Made by a program: the position numbers and the translations under genes. Below are positions 18,704-27,523 of a stretch of 64,000 nucleotides of DNA, piece after piece. This stretch comes from Vibrio quintilis. Its GTDB lineage: Bacteria; Pseudomonadota; Gammaproteobacteria; Enterobacterales; Vibrionaceae. Positions within the stretch are counted from its first letter, which is position 1; each line of letters starts with the position of its first letter. The stretch spans positions 2,294,001-2,358,000 of the forward strand of contig NZ_AP024897.1 in NCBI RefSeq assembly GCF_024529975.1, read 5' to 3'. The notes under the pieces were generated by a model, which had not been told where the DNA came from, ran no database searches, and was given only the letters and a program-made list of their open reading frames with translations.

Positions 18704-19693
18704 TTAGTTTGAAATCCGGGGATCAAGCCAGACATAAAGTAAATCGGCGATGAAGTTCGCAGTCAGAACCGCTGTCACGAGAATCAGCAGAATGGCCTGA
18801 ATCAGCGGATAATCCCGCGCCACAATGCCTTTCAGTAAGATATTCCCCAACCCCTGATAGTTAAAAACCACTTCCGTCATGATGGAGCCGGCAAATGAAA
18901 AGCCAATCGCCATTGCAATCGCCGTCGCCACCGGCAGAATGGCGTTACGCCCGGCATAGCGGTACATCACCCGGAAACCACTCAGCCCTTTTGCTTCCGC
19001 CATGGTGACATAGTCTTCACCCAGCACATTGATCATGGCGTTGCGCATGTTAAACACCCAGGTCGCTATCCCGACCACCACCATCGAGCCAACCGGCAAT
19101 ACCGCGTGCTTTGCAACACTGCTGATAAATTCAAGTGTCAGCCCCGGTTCAATCGCCGGGTCATAGGTATAAGCCAGTGGCAGCAATTCCAGCTTCAGAC
19201 CAAAAAAGTAAAATAACAGGAGTGCTGTCACGACGTAGGGGAAATTACTGATGAAGGCAAGAACCGGCGGGACGACCTGACCGAAAATTCCCTGCCGGTG
19301 ATAAGAGGCGTAAGTGCCGATACTGACCCCGATAATTAATGCGACAATCAACGATCCCAGCGCCAGAAACATGGTCCACGGCAGTGCCATTGCAATCACA
19401 TCAGAGACGCTGACCGGAAACATCAGAACAGACGGCCCTAAATCAAGCGTGAACACACTTTTCATATAGGACAGATACTGCTCAAACAGATTACCGTCGG
19501 CAAAACCGTACATCTCGCGCACCGCATCCATCTGCGCCGGATCCATCCGCCCCTGAGCCGCTGCAAACATCGCATCAACCGGATCGCCCGGCATCAGGCG
19601 GGGCAACATGAAGTTGAAAGAAATCGCAATCAGGAAAGCCGTAAAATAAAAGCCAAAGCGTCGAAATAAAAATGTCATAACCAACCTTTTCAC
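18704..19693 (-). CDS. ABC importer permease (DppB/CbtB type)
   Basis: 329 residues, six predicted membrane segments. The family start FRRFGFYFTAFLIAISFNFMLPRLMPGDPVDAM and the cytoplasmic loop NVLGEDYVTMAEAKGLSGFRVMYRYAGRNAILPV, which docks on the ATPase, are both present. It pairs with the next gene to form the inner-membrane channel. Confidence 0.92.
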   Translation of the reverse strand: MKRLVMTFLFRRFGFYFTAFLIAISFNFMLPRLMPGDPVDAMFAAAQGRMDPAQMDAVREMYGFADGNLFEQYLSYMKSVFTLDLGPSVLMFPVSVSDVIAMALPWTMFLALGSLIVALIIGVSIGTYASYHRQGIFGQVVPPVLAFISNFPYVVTALLLFYFFGLKLELLPLAYTYDPAIEPGLTLEFISSVAKHAVLPVGSMVVVGIATWVFNMRNAMINVLGEDYVTMAEAKGLSGFRVMYRYAGRNAILPVATAIAMAIGFSFAGSIMTEVVFNYQGLGNILLKGIVARDYPLIQAILLILVTAVLTANFIADLLYVWLDPRISN

Positions 19694-19746
19694 ACCGGAA
19701 CCGTCATCAGAACAACGGTTCCGTAGCCTTATTTAAAACACATCCA

Positions 19747-21381
19747 TTATTTCAGGTGCAGGTGATCTAAAATAATCACGCGCTTACCGCCGTAATACCA
19801 GACCGGCTGAACATATGGGTGCTCAGCATCAGGCCAGCCGGTAATCTTCTTCGTACTGTACTGGAACCAGGTCGGATTTGAGAACAGCGGAATAAATGGC
19901 ATTTGCTGCGCTGTAAATTCCTGCAACTGCGAAAGAATTTCTTTCTGTTTGGCCGCATCCGCCGTTTCACCGAAACTATCGATTAATTTATCAATTTCCG
20001 GCGTATGAATACCATGACCTGCATGCCATGTTTTACCAATCCGTGAGGTTGAATAATAATCCTGATAAGCCAGAATCGGGTTGGTTGCCACCAGCGACCA
20101 GTTAATTGACATGGTGTAATTGCTGTCTTTCAGGTTTTTATCGTACACCGCCCAGTCAACCATTTTTACATCTGCTTTAATCCCGACATCAGCGAAATAT
20201 TCACTGACCATCTGTACCACCTGAATCCAGTCCGTCCAGCCGCTCACCACTTCAATTTTCAGATCAATCGGTGAGCCGTCTTTATTGTCGCGGAAACCAT
20301 CCCCGTCCCGGTCAACAATACCGGCTTCATCCAGCAGTGATTTGGCTTTTTTAACGTTATATTGCGTCAAATAGCCGTACTTTTTATTCACTTTCGGATC
20401 AATATAGGTTTTATACAATTCACCAATACCGCCGACATTAAAGTTTGGTGTCGGATAACCATAAGCCGCGATATCCACAATCGCTTTACGATCCAGCGCC
20501 ATCGACAGCGCCTGACGCACCTTCAGATCACCAAACGGTTTTTTCTTGGTATTCATATACAGATGAATCGCATCATTCGGCGGATACCAGAAGTGATTAT
20601 CGGCTTTATCTTTGGCAACAAATGTTGATTCAACATCCGCGATAAAGTTAGAACCCCAGTCGATCTCACCTTTAATCAGTGCCGGCTGAATCTGAGAGTT
20701 ATCGTTGTAAGAGCGGTAAACCACGCAATCCAGATAAGGACGGTTTTCAAGATAATAGTTTGGATTGCGACACAACTTCATTTGCTGTGGTTTGACATAT
20801 TTGACGGTGGTCATCGGCCCGCTGCCCACCGGATTGGGGTTGGTAAATTTGCTCAGATCAGATGCTTTCGACCAGATATGTTTTGGCAGAATATGATAGT
20901 TTTCCAGATTCCAGACAAAGGTTGAATCGGCATCCTTGAGTTTGAAAACAACCGTCGTGGTGTTCTTCGCCGTAATCGACTCTAAATTCTTGCCGGACCA
21001 AATCCCTTTCAGATCAAAAGCGGGATAATCTTTGGTCATTTTCAGGCTGTAAACCACATCATCAGCGGTCATAGGGCTGCCGTCAGACCATTTGAGCTGG
21101 TCACGCAACGTCAGCGTCAGCGTTTTTAAATCATCAGAATAATGGTAGGACTTCGCCAGACGGAAATCCGTTTTTCCGGTCATGTTATTAAATACCAGTA
21201 AAGGCTCAAACATGATTCCGTTCAGTAAATCTTTGGTGGTATACGGGTTAAAGTTTTGAACAAAGCCCGTATTAATAATCGGAACTGTTAATGTTCCGCC
21301 TTGTTTAATCTCTTGACTTGCATGGGCAGCTATAGATATGAAACCAGCAGCAATAGAGGCAATCAGGGTTTTCTTCTGCAT
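19747..21381 (-). CDS. Solute-binding protein, family 5 (CbtA/DppA-like)
   Basis: 544 residues from the ATG at 21381, with AAGGA seven bases upstream (a GTG one codon earlier is less likely). The Sec signal MQKKTLIASIAAGFISIAAHA gives a periplasmic protein. The SBP_bac_5 features are GGTLTVPIINTGFVQNFNPYT, LTLTLRDQLKWSDGSPMTADDVVYSLKMTKD, VRQALSMALDRKAIV and a C-terminal QEFTAQQMPFIPLFSNPTW. Relatives in the Vibrio and Thermotoga Cbt systems bind cello-, laminari- or chito-oligosaccharides rather than peptides, and the neighbouring glucanases favour laminari-oligosaccharides here. It is the first gene of the importer operon, with a perfect operator at 21410. Confidence 0.9.
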   Translation of the reverse strand: MQKKTLIASIAAGFISIAAHASQEIKQGGTLTVPIINTGFVQNFNPYTTKDLLNGIMFEPLLVFNNMTGKTDFRLAKSYHYSDDLKTLTLTLRDQLKWSDGSPMTADDVVYSLKMTKDYPAFDLKGIWSGKNLESITAKNTTTVVFKLKDADSTFVWNLENYHILPKHIWSKASDLSKFTNPNPVGSGPMTTVKYVKPQQMKLCRNPNYYLENRPYLDCVVYRSYNDNSQIQPALIKGEIDWGSNFIADVESTFVAKDKADNHFWYPPNDAIHLYMNTKKKPFGDLKVRQALSMALDRKAIVDIAAYGYPTPNFNVGGIGELYKTYIDPKVNKKYGYLTQYNVKKAKSLLDEAGIVDRDGDGFRDNKDGSPIDLKIEVVSGWTDWIQVVQMVSEYFADVGIKADVKMVDWAVYDKNLKDSNYTMSINWSLVATNPILAYQDYYSTSRIGKTWHAGHGIHTPEIDKLIDSFGETADAAKQKEILSQLQEFTAQQMPFIPLFSNPTWFQYSTKKITGWPDAEHPYVQPVWYYGGKRVIILDHLHLK

Positions 21382-21409
21382 CACATTATCCTTTTTATTG
21401 CAAATTCAT

Positions 21410-21429
21410 AAAAGAAAGCGCTTTCTTTT
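21410..21429. promoter_or_regulatory. LacI-family operator, perfect 20-bp palindrome
   Basis: AAAAGAAAGCGCTTTCTTTT, 28 bases upstream of the importer operon's first start codon and identical to the site at 8581. Confidence 0.88.
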
Positions 21430-21684
21430 CATTTTGTTCATTTTTTGAGTGTTCTTCAAACGAAATGTCGTCAAAACGAATCAGTGATCACATAAAAGTT
21501 ATGCACTCCGGTGAAATTAAGTACGGAACCTTACCAGAATAGTCACAGAAAAATACCTGTTTAACAGTGGGTTATAGTAATAAACGATAGATTAATGACA
21601 TACCTTGGCTTAGAAAGAATACACTCAGCAATATCAGAAAACAGCGCTGTGTCATATTTTTGTAGTATTTGAATACCATATCAC

Positions 21685-21702
21685 AAAGAAAGCGCTTTCT
21701 TT
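21685..21702. promoter_or_regulatory. LacI-family operator upstream of the binding-protein-like gene
   Basis: AAAGAAAGCGCTTTCTTT, 18-bp perfect palindrome, about 55 bases before the start at 21757. Apart from the two operators, 21382-21756 shows no gene; it holds the two divergent promoters. Confidence 0.85.
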
Positions 21703-21756
21703 CTGACATCATCCTGATCTAAGATGCCATGAGCAACATAGTTCAGGAGAAAAGAA

Positions 21757-22530
21757 ATGGTCAGTTTTTGGAATGGCAATAAATCACCTGCCCGTCAGCA
21801 GCATGAGCTGGAAGTCCTGCAAACCCTGCTTGCCGGCTCATTTCCGGCAGAAAGTATTCAGAATGACATGACCAGCTACCCGGATGCAGAGGATGAATCC
21901 AACGTCTTCCTTCACGGCACCGATGTGCTGGTGACTGTCGCCGGTAATCAAAAATTTGCAGCGCGGGAATTCTACCCGGTGCAGCTCCCGCTGTGTCAGG
22001 GCATTCTCGGCTGCAGGCTGCTGATTATCCGCAAAGAAGATACCGGCCTGTTTGAGTCCATCACCTTTGAACAGCTGCAACACAAAATCGCCGGGATTCC
22101 CGACACCTGGGCTGATGCTGACTTATTTCGTCACAACACTTTACCGGTACTGGAAACCGGCACGATCGAAGATATTCTCTTTGCCCTGAAGAATGGTTTA
22201 TGTGATTACGTCTCGCTGGGGATCAACGAAGCCGAAGATATCCTGAGCCGGTATCCGGCGATTACTGACAGCCTGTGTATTGATCCGACCTCTCTGATTT
22301 ACTACCCGCTGCCACTGGTGTTTTATGTCTCCCCTGCCCGGCCTGAGTTGAAAATATTACTGGAAAAACGCTTGAAACAGTGCCACGAAAGCGGCGTTAT
22401 CCATCAGTTAATTCAACAGCATTACGGACAGTATATCCGGAATACCCAGCTGAAAAGCCGTCATGTCATTCATCTCAGCAATCCGTTTTTACCGGCTACA
22501 TTAGAAGGATTTGAATGTTCATGTTTCTGA
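21757..22530 (+). CDS. Cytoplasmic periplasmic-binding-protein-like (type II) protein
   Basis: 257 residues with no signal peptide or membrane segment. The pattern of alternating strands and helices with GCRLLIIRKEDTGLFESITFEQLQHKIAGIP, VLETGTIEDILFALKNGLCDYVSLG and a C-terminal VFYVSPARPELKILLEKRLKQCHESGVIHQLIQQHYG is that of family-3 solute-binding domains, where the last block is the usual C-terminal helix. AGGAGAAAAGAA precedes the ATG. It is divergent from the importer operon and has its own operator, so it belongs to the glucan regulon. Being cytoplasmic, it may sense or buffer a ligand rather than feed a transporter (inference). Confidence 0.75.
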   Translation: MVSFWNGNKSPARQQHELEVLQTLLAGSFPAESIQNDMTSYPDAEDESNVFLHGTDVLVTVAGNQKFAAREFYPVQLPLCQGILGCRLLIIRKEDTGLFESITFEQLQHKIAGIPDTWADADLFRHNTLPVLETGTIEDILFALKNGLCDYVSLGINEAEDILSRYPAITDSLCIDPTSLIYYPLPLVFYVSPARPELKILLEKRLKQCHESGVIHQLIQQHYGQYIRNTQLKSRHVIHLSNPFLPATLEGFECSCF

Positions 22531-22568
22531 GGCAACACAAGGGATAGCCGCAGATAAAACCTGATCAT

Positions 22569-23489
22569 TCAGCCCTTGCGCTGAACATGCTGCTCCGGCG
22601 TCAGGTACACCTCGCGGAAATAGTCGTAAATGGCCCGGATTGCCGGGGTGAATTCCTTATCCTGATGCCAGGCCAGCCCGACACTCATCGGATAAACCAC
22701 ATCATCCAGTGAACGGGTATCGATCCGCCGTCCTTCCAGCGACCATGGCCGGTAAACCAGATCGGATAAAATCGCCACACCCAGCCCGTTAGCGACCATA
22801 CTCCGGACCGACTCCACCGAACTGGTGTGCAAAATGACATTCGGCTCCATGCCTTTGTGCTGCCAGTAACGCATGGCGCTCAGGTCAGCTTCATCGACCG
22901 TGAGCATGATAAACGGCTCTTTGCCCACATCTTCCAGCGTTAAGTGTGCTTTCTGCTGCAACGGATGATGTGCCGGTATCCATAAACGACGCTCGGAACG
23001 GAATAAGCGTTCGGAATGAATCGCTTCATCGGTCAGGTTGTCGGTCAGCACCAGCGCCATATCAATCGAATCATCCAGCAGTTTCTGTTCGATCTCGGCC
23101 CGTTCAAACTCAAACAGATCAATGGTGATATTCGGATACCACTGATTGAGGCGTTGCAAATGATAAGGCAATAAGTATCCCTGCACGGTATAACTGGCCG
23201 CAAGACGGATTCGCCCGCTGGCATTTTCATCGGAATGAGGCAGATTCAGCGCGTCATCCACCGTCCGTAATACCTGATAAGCGTGATTGAGAAAATGCCG
23301 CCCGCGATCGGTCAGGGTCACACCCTGCGTGTTGCGGATAAATAACGAGACACCCAGCAAATTTTCCAGATCACGGATGGCTGTTGTGACAGCGGACTGA
23401 GAAATATTCAGATGAACGGCCGCCAGAGACACCTGCCCGGATTCTGCTGCCGCAACAAAGTATCTTAGTTGCCTGATAGTCAGTGGCAT
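22569..23489 (-). CDS. LysR-family transcriptional regulator
   Basis: 306 residues. The N-terminal winged HTH is complete (TIRQLRYFVAAAESGQVSLAAVHLNISQSAVTTAIRDLENLLGVSLFIRN), followed by the two-lobed effector domain (GRIRLAASYTVQGYLLPYHLQRL, VRSMVANGLGVAILSD). A GGGAG site precedes the ATG. It is divergent from pxpA with only 141 bases between, the arrangement of LysR activators with their target operon. Control of 5-oxoproline use is therefore the likely role, inferred from position. Confidence 0.9.
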   Translation of the reverse strand: MPLTIRQLRYFVAAAESGQVSLAAVHLNISQSAVTTAIRDLENLLGVSLFIRNTQGVTLTDRGRHFLNHAYQVLRTVDDALNLPHSDENASGRIRLAASYTVQGYLLPYHLQRLNQWYPNITIDLFEFERAEIEQKLLDDSIDMALVLTDNLTDEAIHSERLFRSERRLWIPAHHPLQQKAHLTLEDVGKEPFIMLTVDEADLSAMRYWQHKGMEPNVILHTSSVESVRSMVANGLGVAILSDLVYRPWSLEGRRIDTRSLDDVVYPMSVGLAWHQDKEFTPAIRAIYDYFREVYLTPEQHVQRKG

Positions 23490-23630
23490 CCTGGTTCACT
23501 CCCTGCATTATCTGATTTTCAGATACTACCTTATCGAAAAATAAAACTTTTTAACATCGATCAAACCGATATGATGAAACTGTTGCAAATGTTCATTAAT
23601 TGTTAAATCTAACAACAATAAGGATGCCCA

Positions 23631-24440
23631 ATGCAGGTAGTTGATTTAAATTCAGATATGGGTGAAGGACTGGGCCCGTGGACCATCGGGGACGGTGTCG
23701 ATGAGCAAATCATGCCGTTAATCAGCGCTGCCAATATTGCAACCGGCTTTCATGCCGGTGATCCTTCCACCATGAATGATACTGTGGAAATGGCCGGACG
23801 ACACGGCGTGGCAATTGGCGCACATCCGGGGTTTCGTGATCTCATCGGATTTGGCCGCCGCCACATTCATGCCTCCGCCCACGAACTGGTGAATGACATT
23901 ATTTATCAGATCGGCGCCCTGCGCGAAATCGCTGCAATGAATAATCTGCCCCTGCATCACGTTAAACCACACGGCGCGCTGTACATGCACATTGCCAGAG
24001 ATGAGGAGATCGCCGCGTTATTTATTCAGCAACTACACCGGCTGGCACCGGAACTTATCCTTTATGCAATGCATGGGTCGGTGATTCACCGGCTGGCACT
24101 GGAAGCGGGTCATCCGGTGGTGTGTGAGTTTTACGCAGACCGGGAATACGATAACAACGGCTCCATTGTATTTATCCGCCGTGTGACTCAGCTCGACCCG
24201 CAACAAATCGCCGATAAAGTGCTCAAAGCCTGCACCGAAGGCGTCGTGACGACCGTGGAAGGCAATGACATCCCGGTTCAGTTTGATTCGGTCTGTATTC
24301 ACAGCGATTCACCGGGCGCACTGGCGCTGGTTCAGGCAACCCGGCAGCGGTTAGAAGCGGCAGGCATCACCATCCGTGCGCCGCAAACCCGGTTACTCCC
24401 CCCCGATAATTCATGGAAGAATGAGGTATTCAATGGCTAA
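23631..24440 (+). CDS. pxpA: 5-oxoprolinase subunit A (LamB/YcsF family)
   Basis: 269 residues, normal length. It opens with [19 protein letters not shown] and includes [38 protein letters not shown] and [12 protein letters not shown], the invariant YcsF blocks. With PxpB and PxpC it performs ATP-dependent hydrolysis of 5-oxoproline (pyroglutamate) to glutamate. AAGGA precedes the ATG. First gene of the operon, overlapping the carrier gene by eight bases. Confidence 0.95.
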   Translation: MQVVDLNSDMGEGLGPWTIGDGVDEQIMPLISAANIATGFHAGDPSTMNDTVEMAGRHGVAIGAHPGFRDLIGFGRRHIHASAHELVNDIIYQIGALREIAAMNNLPLHHVKPHGALYMHIARDEEIAALFIQQLHRLAPELILYAMHGSVIHRLALEAGHPVVCEFYADREYDNNGSIVFIRRVTQLDPQQIADKVLKACTEGVVTTVEGNDIPVQFDSVCIHSDSPGALALVQATRQRLEAAGITIRAPQTRLLPPDNSWKNEVFNG

Positions 24441-24678
24441 GCATGAAGTAATTTCTCCGTTACCCGGTGTGTTTTACCGCCGTCCGGCCCCCGATGCTCC
24501 GGAATTTATCACTGAAGGTCAGCCCGTCACCGACGGACAGGTCATCGGCCTGATTGAAGTCATGAAGCAGTTTTCAGAACTGACTTCCGACACCACCGGC
24601 ACTCTGATCAGTTTCAGTATTGAGGATGCCGGTATGATTGAGCCGGGCCAGATCGTTGCCGTGATTGAAACAGCATAA
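24433..24678 (+). CDS. accB: Biotin carboxyl carrier protein of the pxp operon
   Basis: 81 residues, consisting only of the biotinyl domain. The biotin-accepting lysine lies in [11 protein letters not shown], a VMKQ variant of the usual AMKM motif, and the flanking GQVIGLIE and PGQIVAVIE strands fit. The ATG overlaps the pxpA stop (ATGGCTAA), giving translational coupling. Carriers of this short type accompany 5-oxoprolinase genes. Its natural partner, the biotin carboxylase encoded next, is reduced to a fragment, so its role is doubtful in this strain. Confidence 0.88.
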   Translation: MAKHEVISPLPGVFYRRPAPDAPEFITEGQPVTDGQVIGLIEVMKQFSELTSDTTGTLISFSIEDAGMIEPGQIVAVIETA

Positions 24679-24713
24679 ACAGGAAGAAACTGAACAAAAA
24701 AAGGTAAACCGGT

Positions 24714-25019
24714 ATGAAGAACAATAAACTTTTAATTGCTAACCGGGGAGAAATTGCCGTCCGGATCATTCAGGCTGCCAAAGCCCTTGGTCTGCCGACT
24801 GTTGCTGTCTGCAGTGAAGCCGACAGCGACGCGCTTCCGGCCCGGATGGCTGATGAAAGCATTATCATCGGGCCGCCGGGAGCCGGCCAGAGCTATCTCG
24901 ACCAGCAGCGGGGGATTGATGCGGCAAAACAGGCCGGTCAGTTTGATACCGGTACGCTGGAAGTCTGGCTGCAGGCACATCTCAGTCAACTGAATACGGA
25001 GGGAACCGCACATGGATAA
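24714..25019 (+). pseudogene. accC: Biotin carboxylase (accC-type) with large in-frame internal deletion
   Basis: Only 101 codons, against about 450 for the family. The first ~65 residues are the intact AccC N-terminus ([51 protein letters not shown]). The last ~25 ([16 protein letters not shown]) look like the C-terminal tail of these carboxylases. The whole ATP-grasp domain, including ATP- and bicarbonate-binding residues, is missing, yet the frame is kept across the junction near 24910. The stop overlaps pxpB's ATG by eight bases, so coupling is preserved. It cannot carboxylate biotin. A deletion in this lineage or an assembly error are the two explanations. Confidence 0.82.
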
Positions 25020-25893
25020 TCAGGCTATCAGATATAGCTTCGGCGGCGATGAACATCTGTTTGCCGAAGTTTCTGAGTCAATGTCACTGTCCGCTTTTTT
25101 TCAGGGGCTGGCCATGACAAACGCCCTGAAAGCACAGGAGATCGACGGCATTCTGGATATCTGTCTTGCCAATGCATCATTTCAGATCCGCTTTAATCCG
25201 GACATCATTGCTCCGGACGAGCTGCTGAACCGGGTGAAAACACTGGAAAATCAGAGCAATGCAGGAAAAATTCTTCAGACCCGGATTGTCGAAATTCCGG
25301 TGTACTACAATGATCCGTGGACACATGAAACACTGATGCGCTTTCGCGACCGTCATCAGGATCCACAGTCAACCGACCTGGAATATGCTGCCCGCATTAA
25401 TGGTTACGATTCAGTTGACGCATTTATCGAAGCACACAGTGCTTCACCGTGGTTTGTGTCTATGGTTGGATTTGTCGCCGGCCTGCCATTTATGTTTCAG
25501 ATGGTTACGCAGGATAAACAAATAGAAGTCCCTAAATATCTCAGCCCGCGGACCGATTCCCCCAGACAAACCGTCGGGCATGGCGGATGCTTCGGTTGTA
25601 TCTATTCCGTAAAAGGGGCCGGCGGCTACCAAATGTTCGGCATCACCCCGGTGCCGATTTATGACCCACAGCAAACCATCCGGCATTTACAATCTTCCAT
25701 GGTGTTTTTCCGGGCCGGAGATATCGTCCGGTTCAAAGCGATTGACCGGGAAGAATATGATCAGACACTTGAAGCAGTCGAAAACGGGCAATACACATTG
25801 CGTACCCGCCCGTTCACATTCGACCTTGTCGCCTATCAGGCCGATCCGGACGATTATAAAACACAGGTAACGGAGGCGTTGTATGTCGATTAA
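25012..25893 (+). CDS. pxpB: 5-oxoprolinase subunit B (KipI-like)
   Basis: 293 residues, within the family range for fused or extended PxpB. It shows the KipI/PxpB core: [62 protein letters not shown] and the C-terminal [24 protein letters not shown] precedes the ATG. It works with PxpA and PxpC in ATP-dependent 5-oxoproline hydrolysis. It overlaps both neighbours, confirming one operon. Confidence 0.93.
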   Translation: MDNQAIRYSFGGDEHLFAEVSESMSLSAFFQGLAMTNALKAQEIDGILDICLANASFQIRFNPDIIAPDELLNRVKTLENQSNAGKILQTRIVEIPVYYNDPWTHETLMRFRDRHQDPQSTDLEYAARINGYDSVDAFIEAHSASPWFVSMVGFVAGLPFMFQMVTQDKQIEVPKYLSPRTDSPRQTVGHGGCFGCIYSVKGAGGYQMFGITPVPIYDPQQTIRHLQSSMVFFRAGDIVRFKAIDREEYDQTLEAVENGQYTLRTRPFTFDLVAYQADPDDYKTQVTEALYVD

Positions 25894-26857
25894 AGTGATT
25901 CAGCCCGGCTTAAGTACCACCATTCAGGATGGAGGCCGGGAAGGCTTTTATCATCTGGGAATTCCGCCTTCCGGAGCCATGGATCAATATGCGATGAAAG
26001 CTGCGAATCTGCTGGTGGGAAACCCGGAAAATACTGCGGTGCTGGAGTGTGCCCTGCTCGGCCCGGAACTGGAATTCGACACAGACAGCCTGATTGCAGT
26101 GACCGGCGCTTATATGAGCCCGGTGCTCGACGGCGACACCATGCCACTCAATACCTCTCTGGCAGTAAAAGCCGGCCAGAAGCTAAGTTTCAGTTATCCG
26201 CGGAAAGGCGCGCGGGCTTATCTGGCGATTGCCGGCGGGCTGGATTTACCGGATGCCCTCGGCAGTCTGTCCACTTATGTGCTGGGCAGCCTCGGCGGTA
26301 TTGAAGGCCGGACCCTGCAGGCCGGAGATGTGCTGGCAACCGGCACACCACAGCAACAGGCCGCACCGGACCGGACTATTCCGCAAACCCTGCTGCAACC
26401 GATAGATAAAGAAGTCACACTACGTTTTGTACCGGGCCTGTACAACCACCGCATCACAACAGAAAGCATGACTCAGTTTTGCCGTGATGAATGGACCGTT
26501 GCCAGCGAAGCCGATCGGATTGGCTACCGGTTTAAAAACGGTGATCCCCTTGATTTTAAATCCAGAGTCCAGCCATTCGGCGCAGGTTCTGACCCGTCAA
26601 ATATCGTCGATGCCTGCTACCCAATCGGTTCAATTCAGGTGCCGGCAGGAAAAGAGCCGATCGTGTTACTGCGGGATGCCGTCTCCGGTGGCGGCTATGC
26701 CATGATCGGGACAGTGATCAGCACCGATCTTGACCGGATTGGTCAGATGCAGCCGAACTATAAGGCAAAGTTTGAACCGGTCACGGTTCAACAGGCACTG
26801 GAAGTCCGTCAGCACGCCGGCCGCCGGCTGAAAAAGCTCAGGGCTTATCTGGGCTGA
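25883..26857 (+). CDS. pxpC: 5-oxoprolinase subunit C (KipA/biotin-dependent carboxyltransferase-like)
   Basis: 324 residues with the family's landmarks: [66 protein letters not shown], and a C-terminal EPIVLLRDAVSGGGYAMIGTVISTDLDRIGQ. The ATG lies inside the end of pxpB (11-base overlap). It completes the PxpABC set, which looks intact although accC is not. Confidence 0.94.
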   Translation: MSIKVIQPGLSTTIQDGGREGFYHLGIPPSGAMDQYAMKAANLLVGNPENTAVLECALLGPELEFDTDSLIAVTGAYMSPVLDGDTMPLNTSLAVKAGQKLSFSYPRKGARAYLAIAGGLDLPDALGSLSTYVLGSLGGIEGRTLQAGDVLATGTPQQQAAPDRTIPQTLLQPIDKEVTLRFVPGLYNHRITTESMTQFCRDEWTVASEADRIGYRFKNGDPLDFKSRVQPFGAGSDPSNIVDACYPIGSIQVPAGKEPIVLLRDAVSGGGYAMIGTVISTDLDRIGQMQPNYKAKFEPVTVQQALEVRQHAGRRLKKLRAYLG

Positions 26858-26961
26858 CCGGCCGTTAAGCCTTCCAGCGCTATAAAACCCGCATTTCCCC
26901 GCAATGAATCAGAGCACCTCTGACAATTGACACCCATCACCAGCAAGACTATCCTACCCGC

Positions 26962-27000
26962 TCACCGGCAAAATCCGGTGACGGGATTAGGAACCCCGCG
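26962..27000 (+). promoter_or_regulatory. Leader hairpin and antisense target site A
   Basis: A hairpin TCACCGG/CCGGTGA is followed by GGGATTAGGAACCCC (26983-26997). Its TTAGGAAC core is complementary to GTTCCTAA in the predicted antisense RNA at 27115-27183. Together with site C it forms the target pair expected of a P4/P1-type immunity leader. Confidence 0.55.
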
Positions 27001-27021
27001 ATTTCACTCGGCGTATAAACG

Positions 27022-27043
27022 CCAGCTTTTGCTGGTTTTTTTA
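27022..27043 (+). terminator. Leader terminator
   Basis: CCAGCTTTTGCTGG hairpin followed by seven T. It lies between target site A and the antisense RNA, where premature termination of the long transcript would act. Confidence 0.7.
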
Positions 27044-27114
27044 TATGCTGCTTTGGCACACCTTCATATTTATGATTTTGTCTGTGATTATGACAAAACA
27101 GATCTGATAATGGT

Positions 27115-27183
27115 GGGCTGAATGAGGCTGACTCCGGTCAGGCCGTTTCCGAGTGTGCGGTAGTTCCTAACCTTGTTCAGCCC
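27115..27183 (+). ncRNA. Putative P4 CI / P1 C4-like antisense RNA
   Basis: A 69-nt segment closed by GGGCTGAA (27115-27122) and TTCAGCCC (27176-27183), with an inner hairpin CTGAC/GTCAG (27128-27141) and an unpaired antisense loop TAGTTCCTAACC (27161-27172). The loop complements TTAGGAAC both upstream (site A) and downstream (site C). This layout and size resemble the phage P4 CI RNA and the C4 family, which regulate by pairing with the leader of a downstream gene. The structure was drawn by eye, not folded by software. Confidence 0.55.
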
Positions 27184-27216
27184 ATCACCCGAAGTTTAGG
27201 AACCTTTGTGTGATGG
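27182..27216 (+). promoter_or_regulatory. Antisense target hairpin C
   Basis: CCATCAC/GTGATGG stem whose loop shows TTTAGGAACC, the second complement to the antisense loop. It ends about 35 bases before the next start codon, so pairing could affect transcript elongation or translation of the 65-codon gene. Confidence 0.5.
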
Positions 27217-27249
27217 TTATTTCAAACTTATAACCACTCGGAGGCACTT

Positions 27250-27447
27250 ATGCCTGCTACAATCACTTACGACCCCGTTCTTTCGCAGAAGGCCCGCGAA
27301 TATCTGATTCAACTTGAGGATCATCTCAGTGAGATGAACAAAAACAATCAGAATACGCGTGACGTGTTACTTTACCTGAATAAGCTGATCACCGTTCATG
27401 CTTCTATCGGTGAAGTCACTACGCTCAAGGTGGAAGTGCCGGAATAA
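27250..27447 (+). CDS. Small hypothetical protein under the antisense-RNA leader
   Basis: 65 residues, soluble, mainly helical (SQKAREYLIQLEDHLSEMNKN...DVLLYLNKLITVHASIG). CGGAGGCACTT places a strong ribosome site before the ATG, and a clear terminator follows at 27475. No family was recognised. In P4- and P1-type immunity regions the first gene after the leader is often a host-inhibiting protein; that analogy is the only hint at function. Confidence 0.65.
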   Translation: MPATITYDPVLSQKAREYLIQLEDHLSEMNKNNQNTRDVLLYLNKLITVHASIGEVTTLKVEVPE

Positions 27448-27474
27448 GACGATTGTTCTAAACTAAGCTGACCG

Positions 27475-27503
27475 GAGTCACTTCACCGAAGTGACTCTTT
27501 TTA
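27475..27503 (+). terminator. Rho-independent terminator of the 65-codon gene
   Basis: GAGTCACTTC/GAAGTGACTC perfect 10-bp stem with a 3-base loop and a T-run. Confidence 0.88.
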
Positions 27504-27523
27504 TTACTCAACCAGTGAATTTA

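Noticed and set aside
26927..27121. 64-codon frame across the antisense-RNA leader
   Set aside because: No clear ribosome site, and it runs through a terminator hairpin and the antisense RNA. A phage-leader peptide of the 'ash' sort is conceivable, but nothing in the sequence proves translation.
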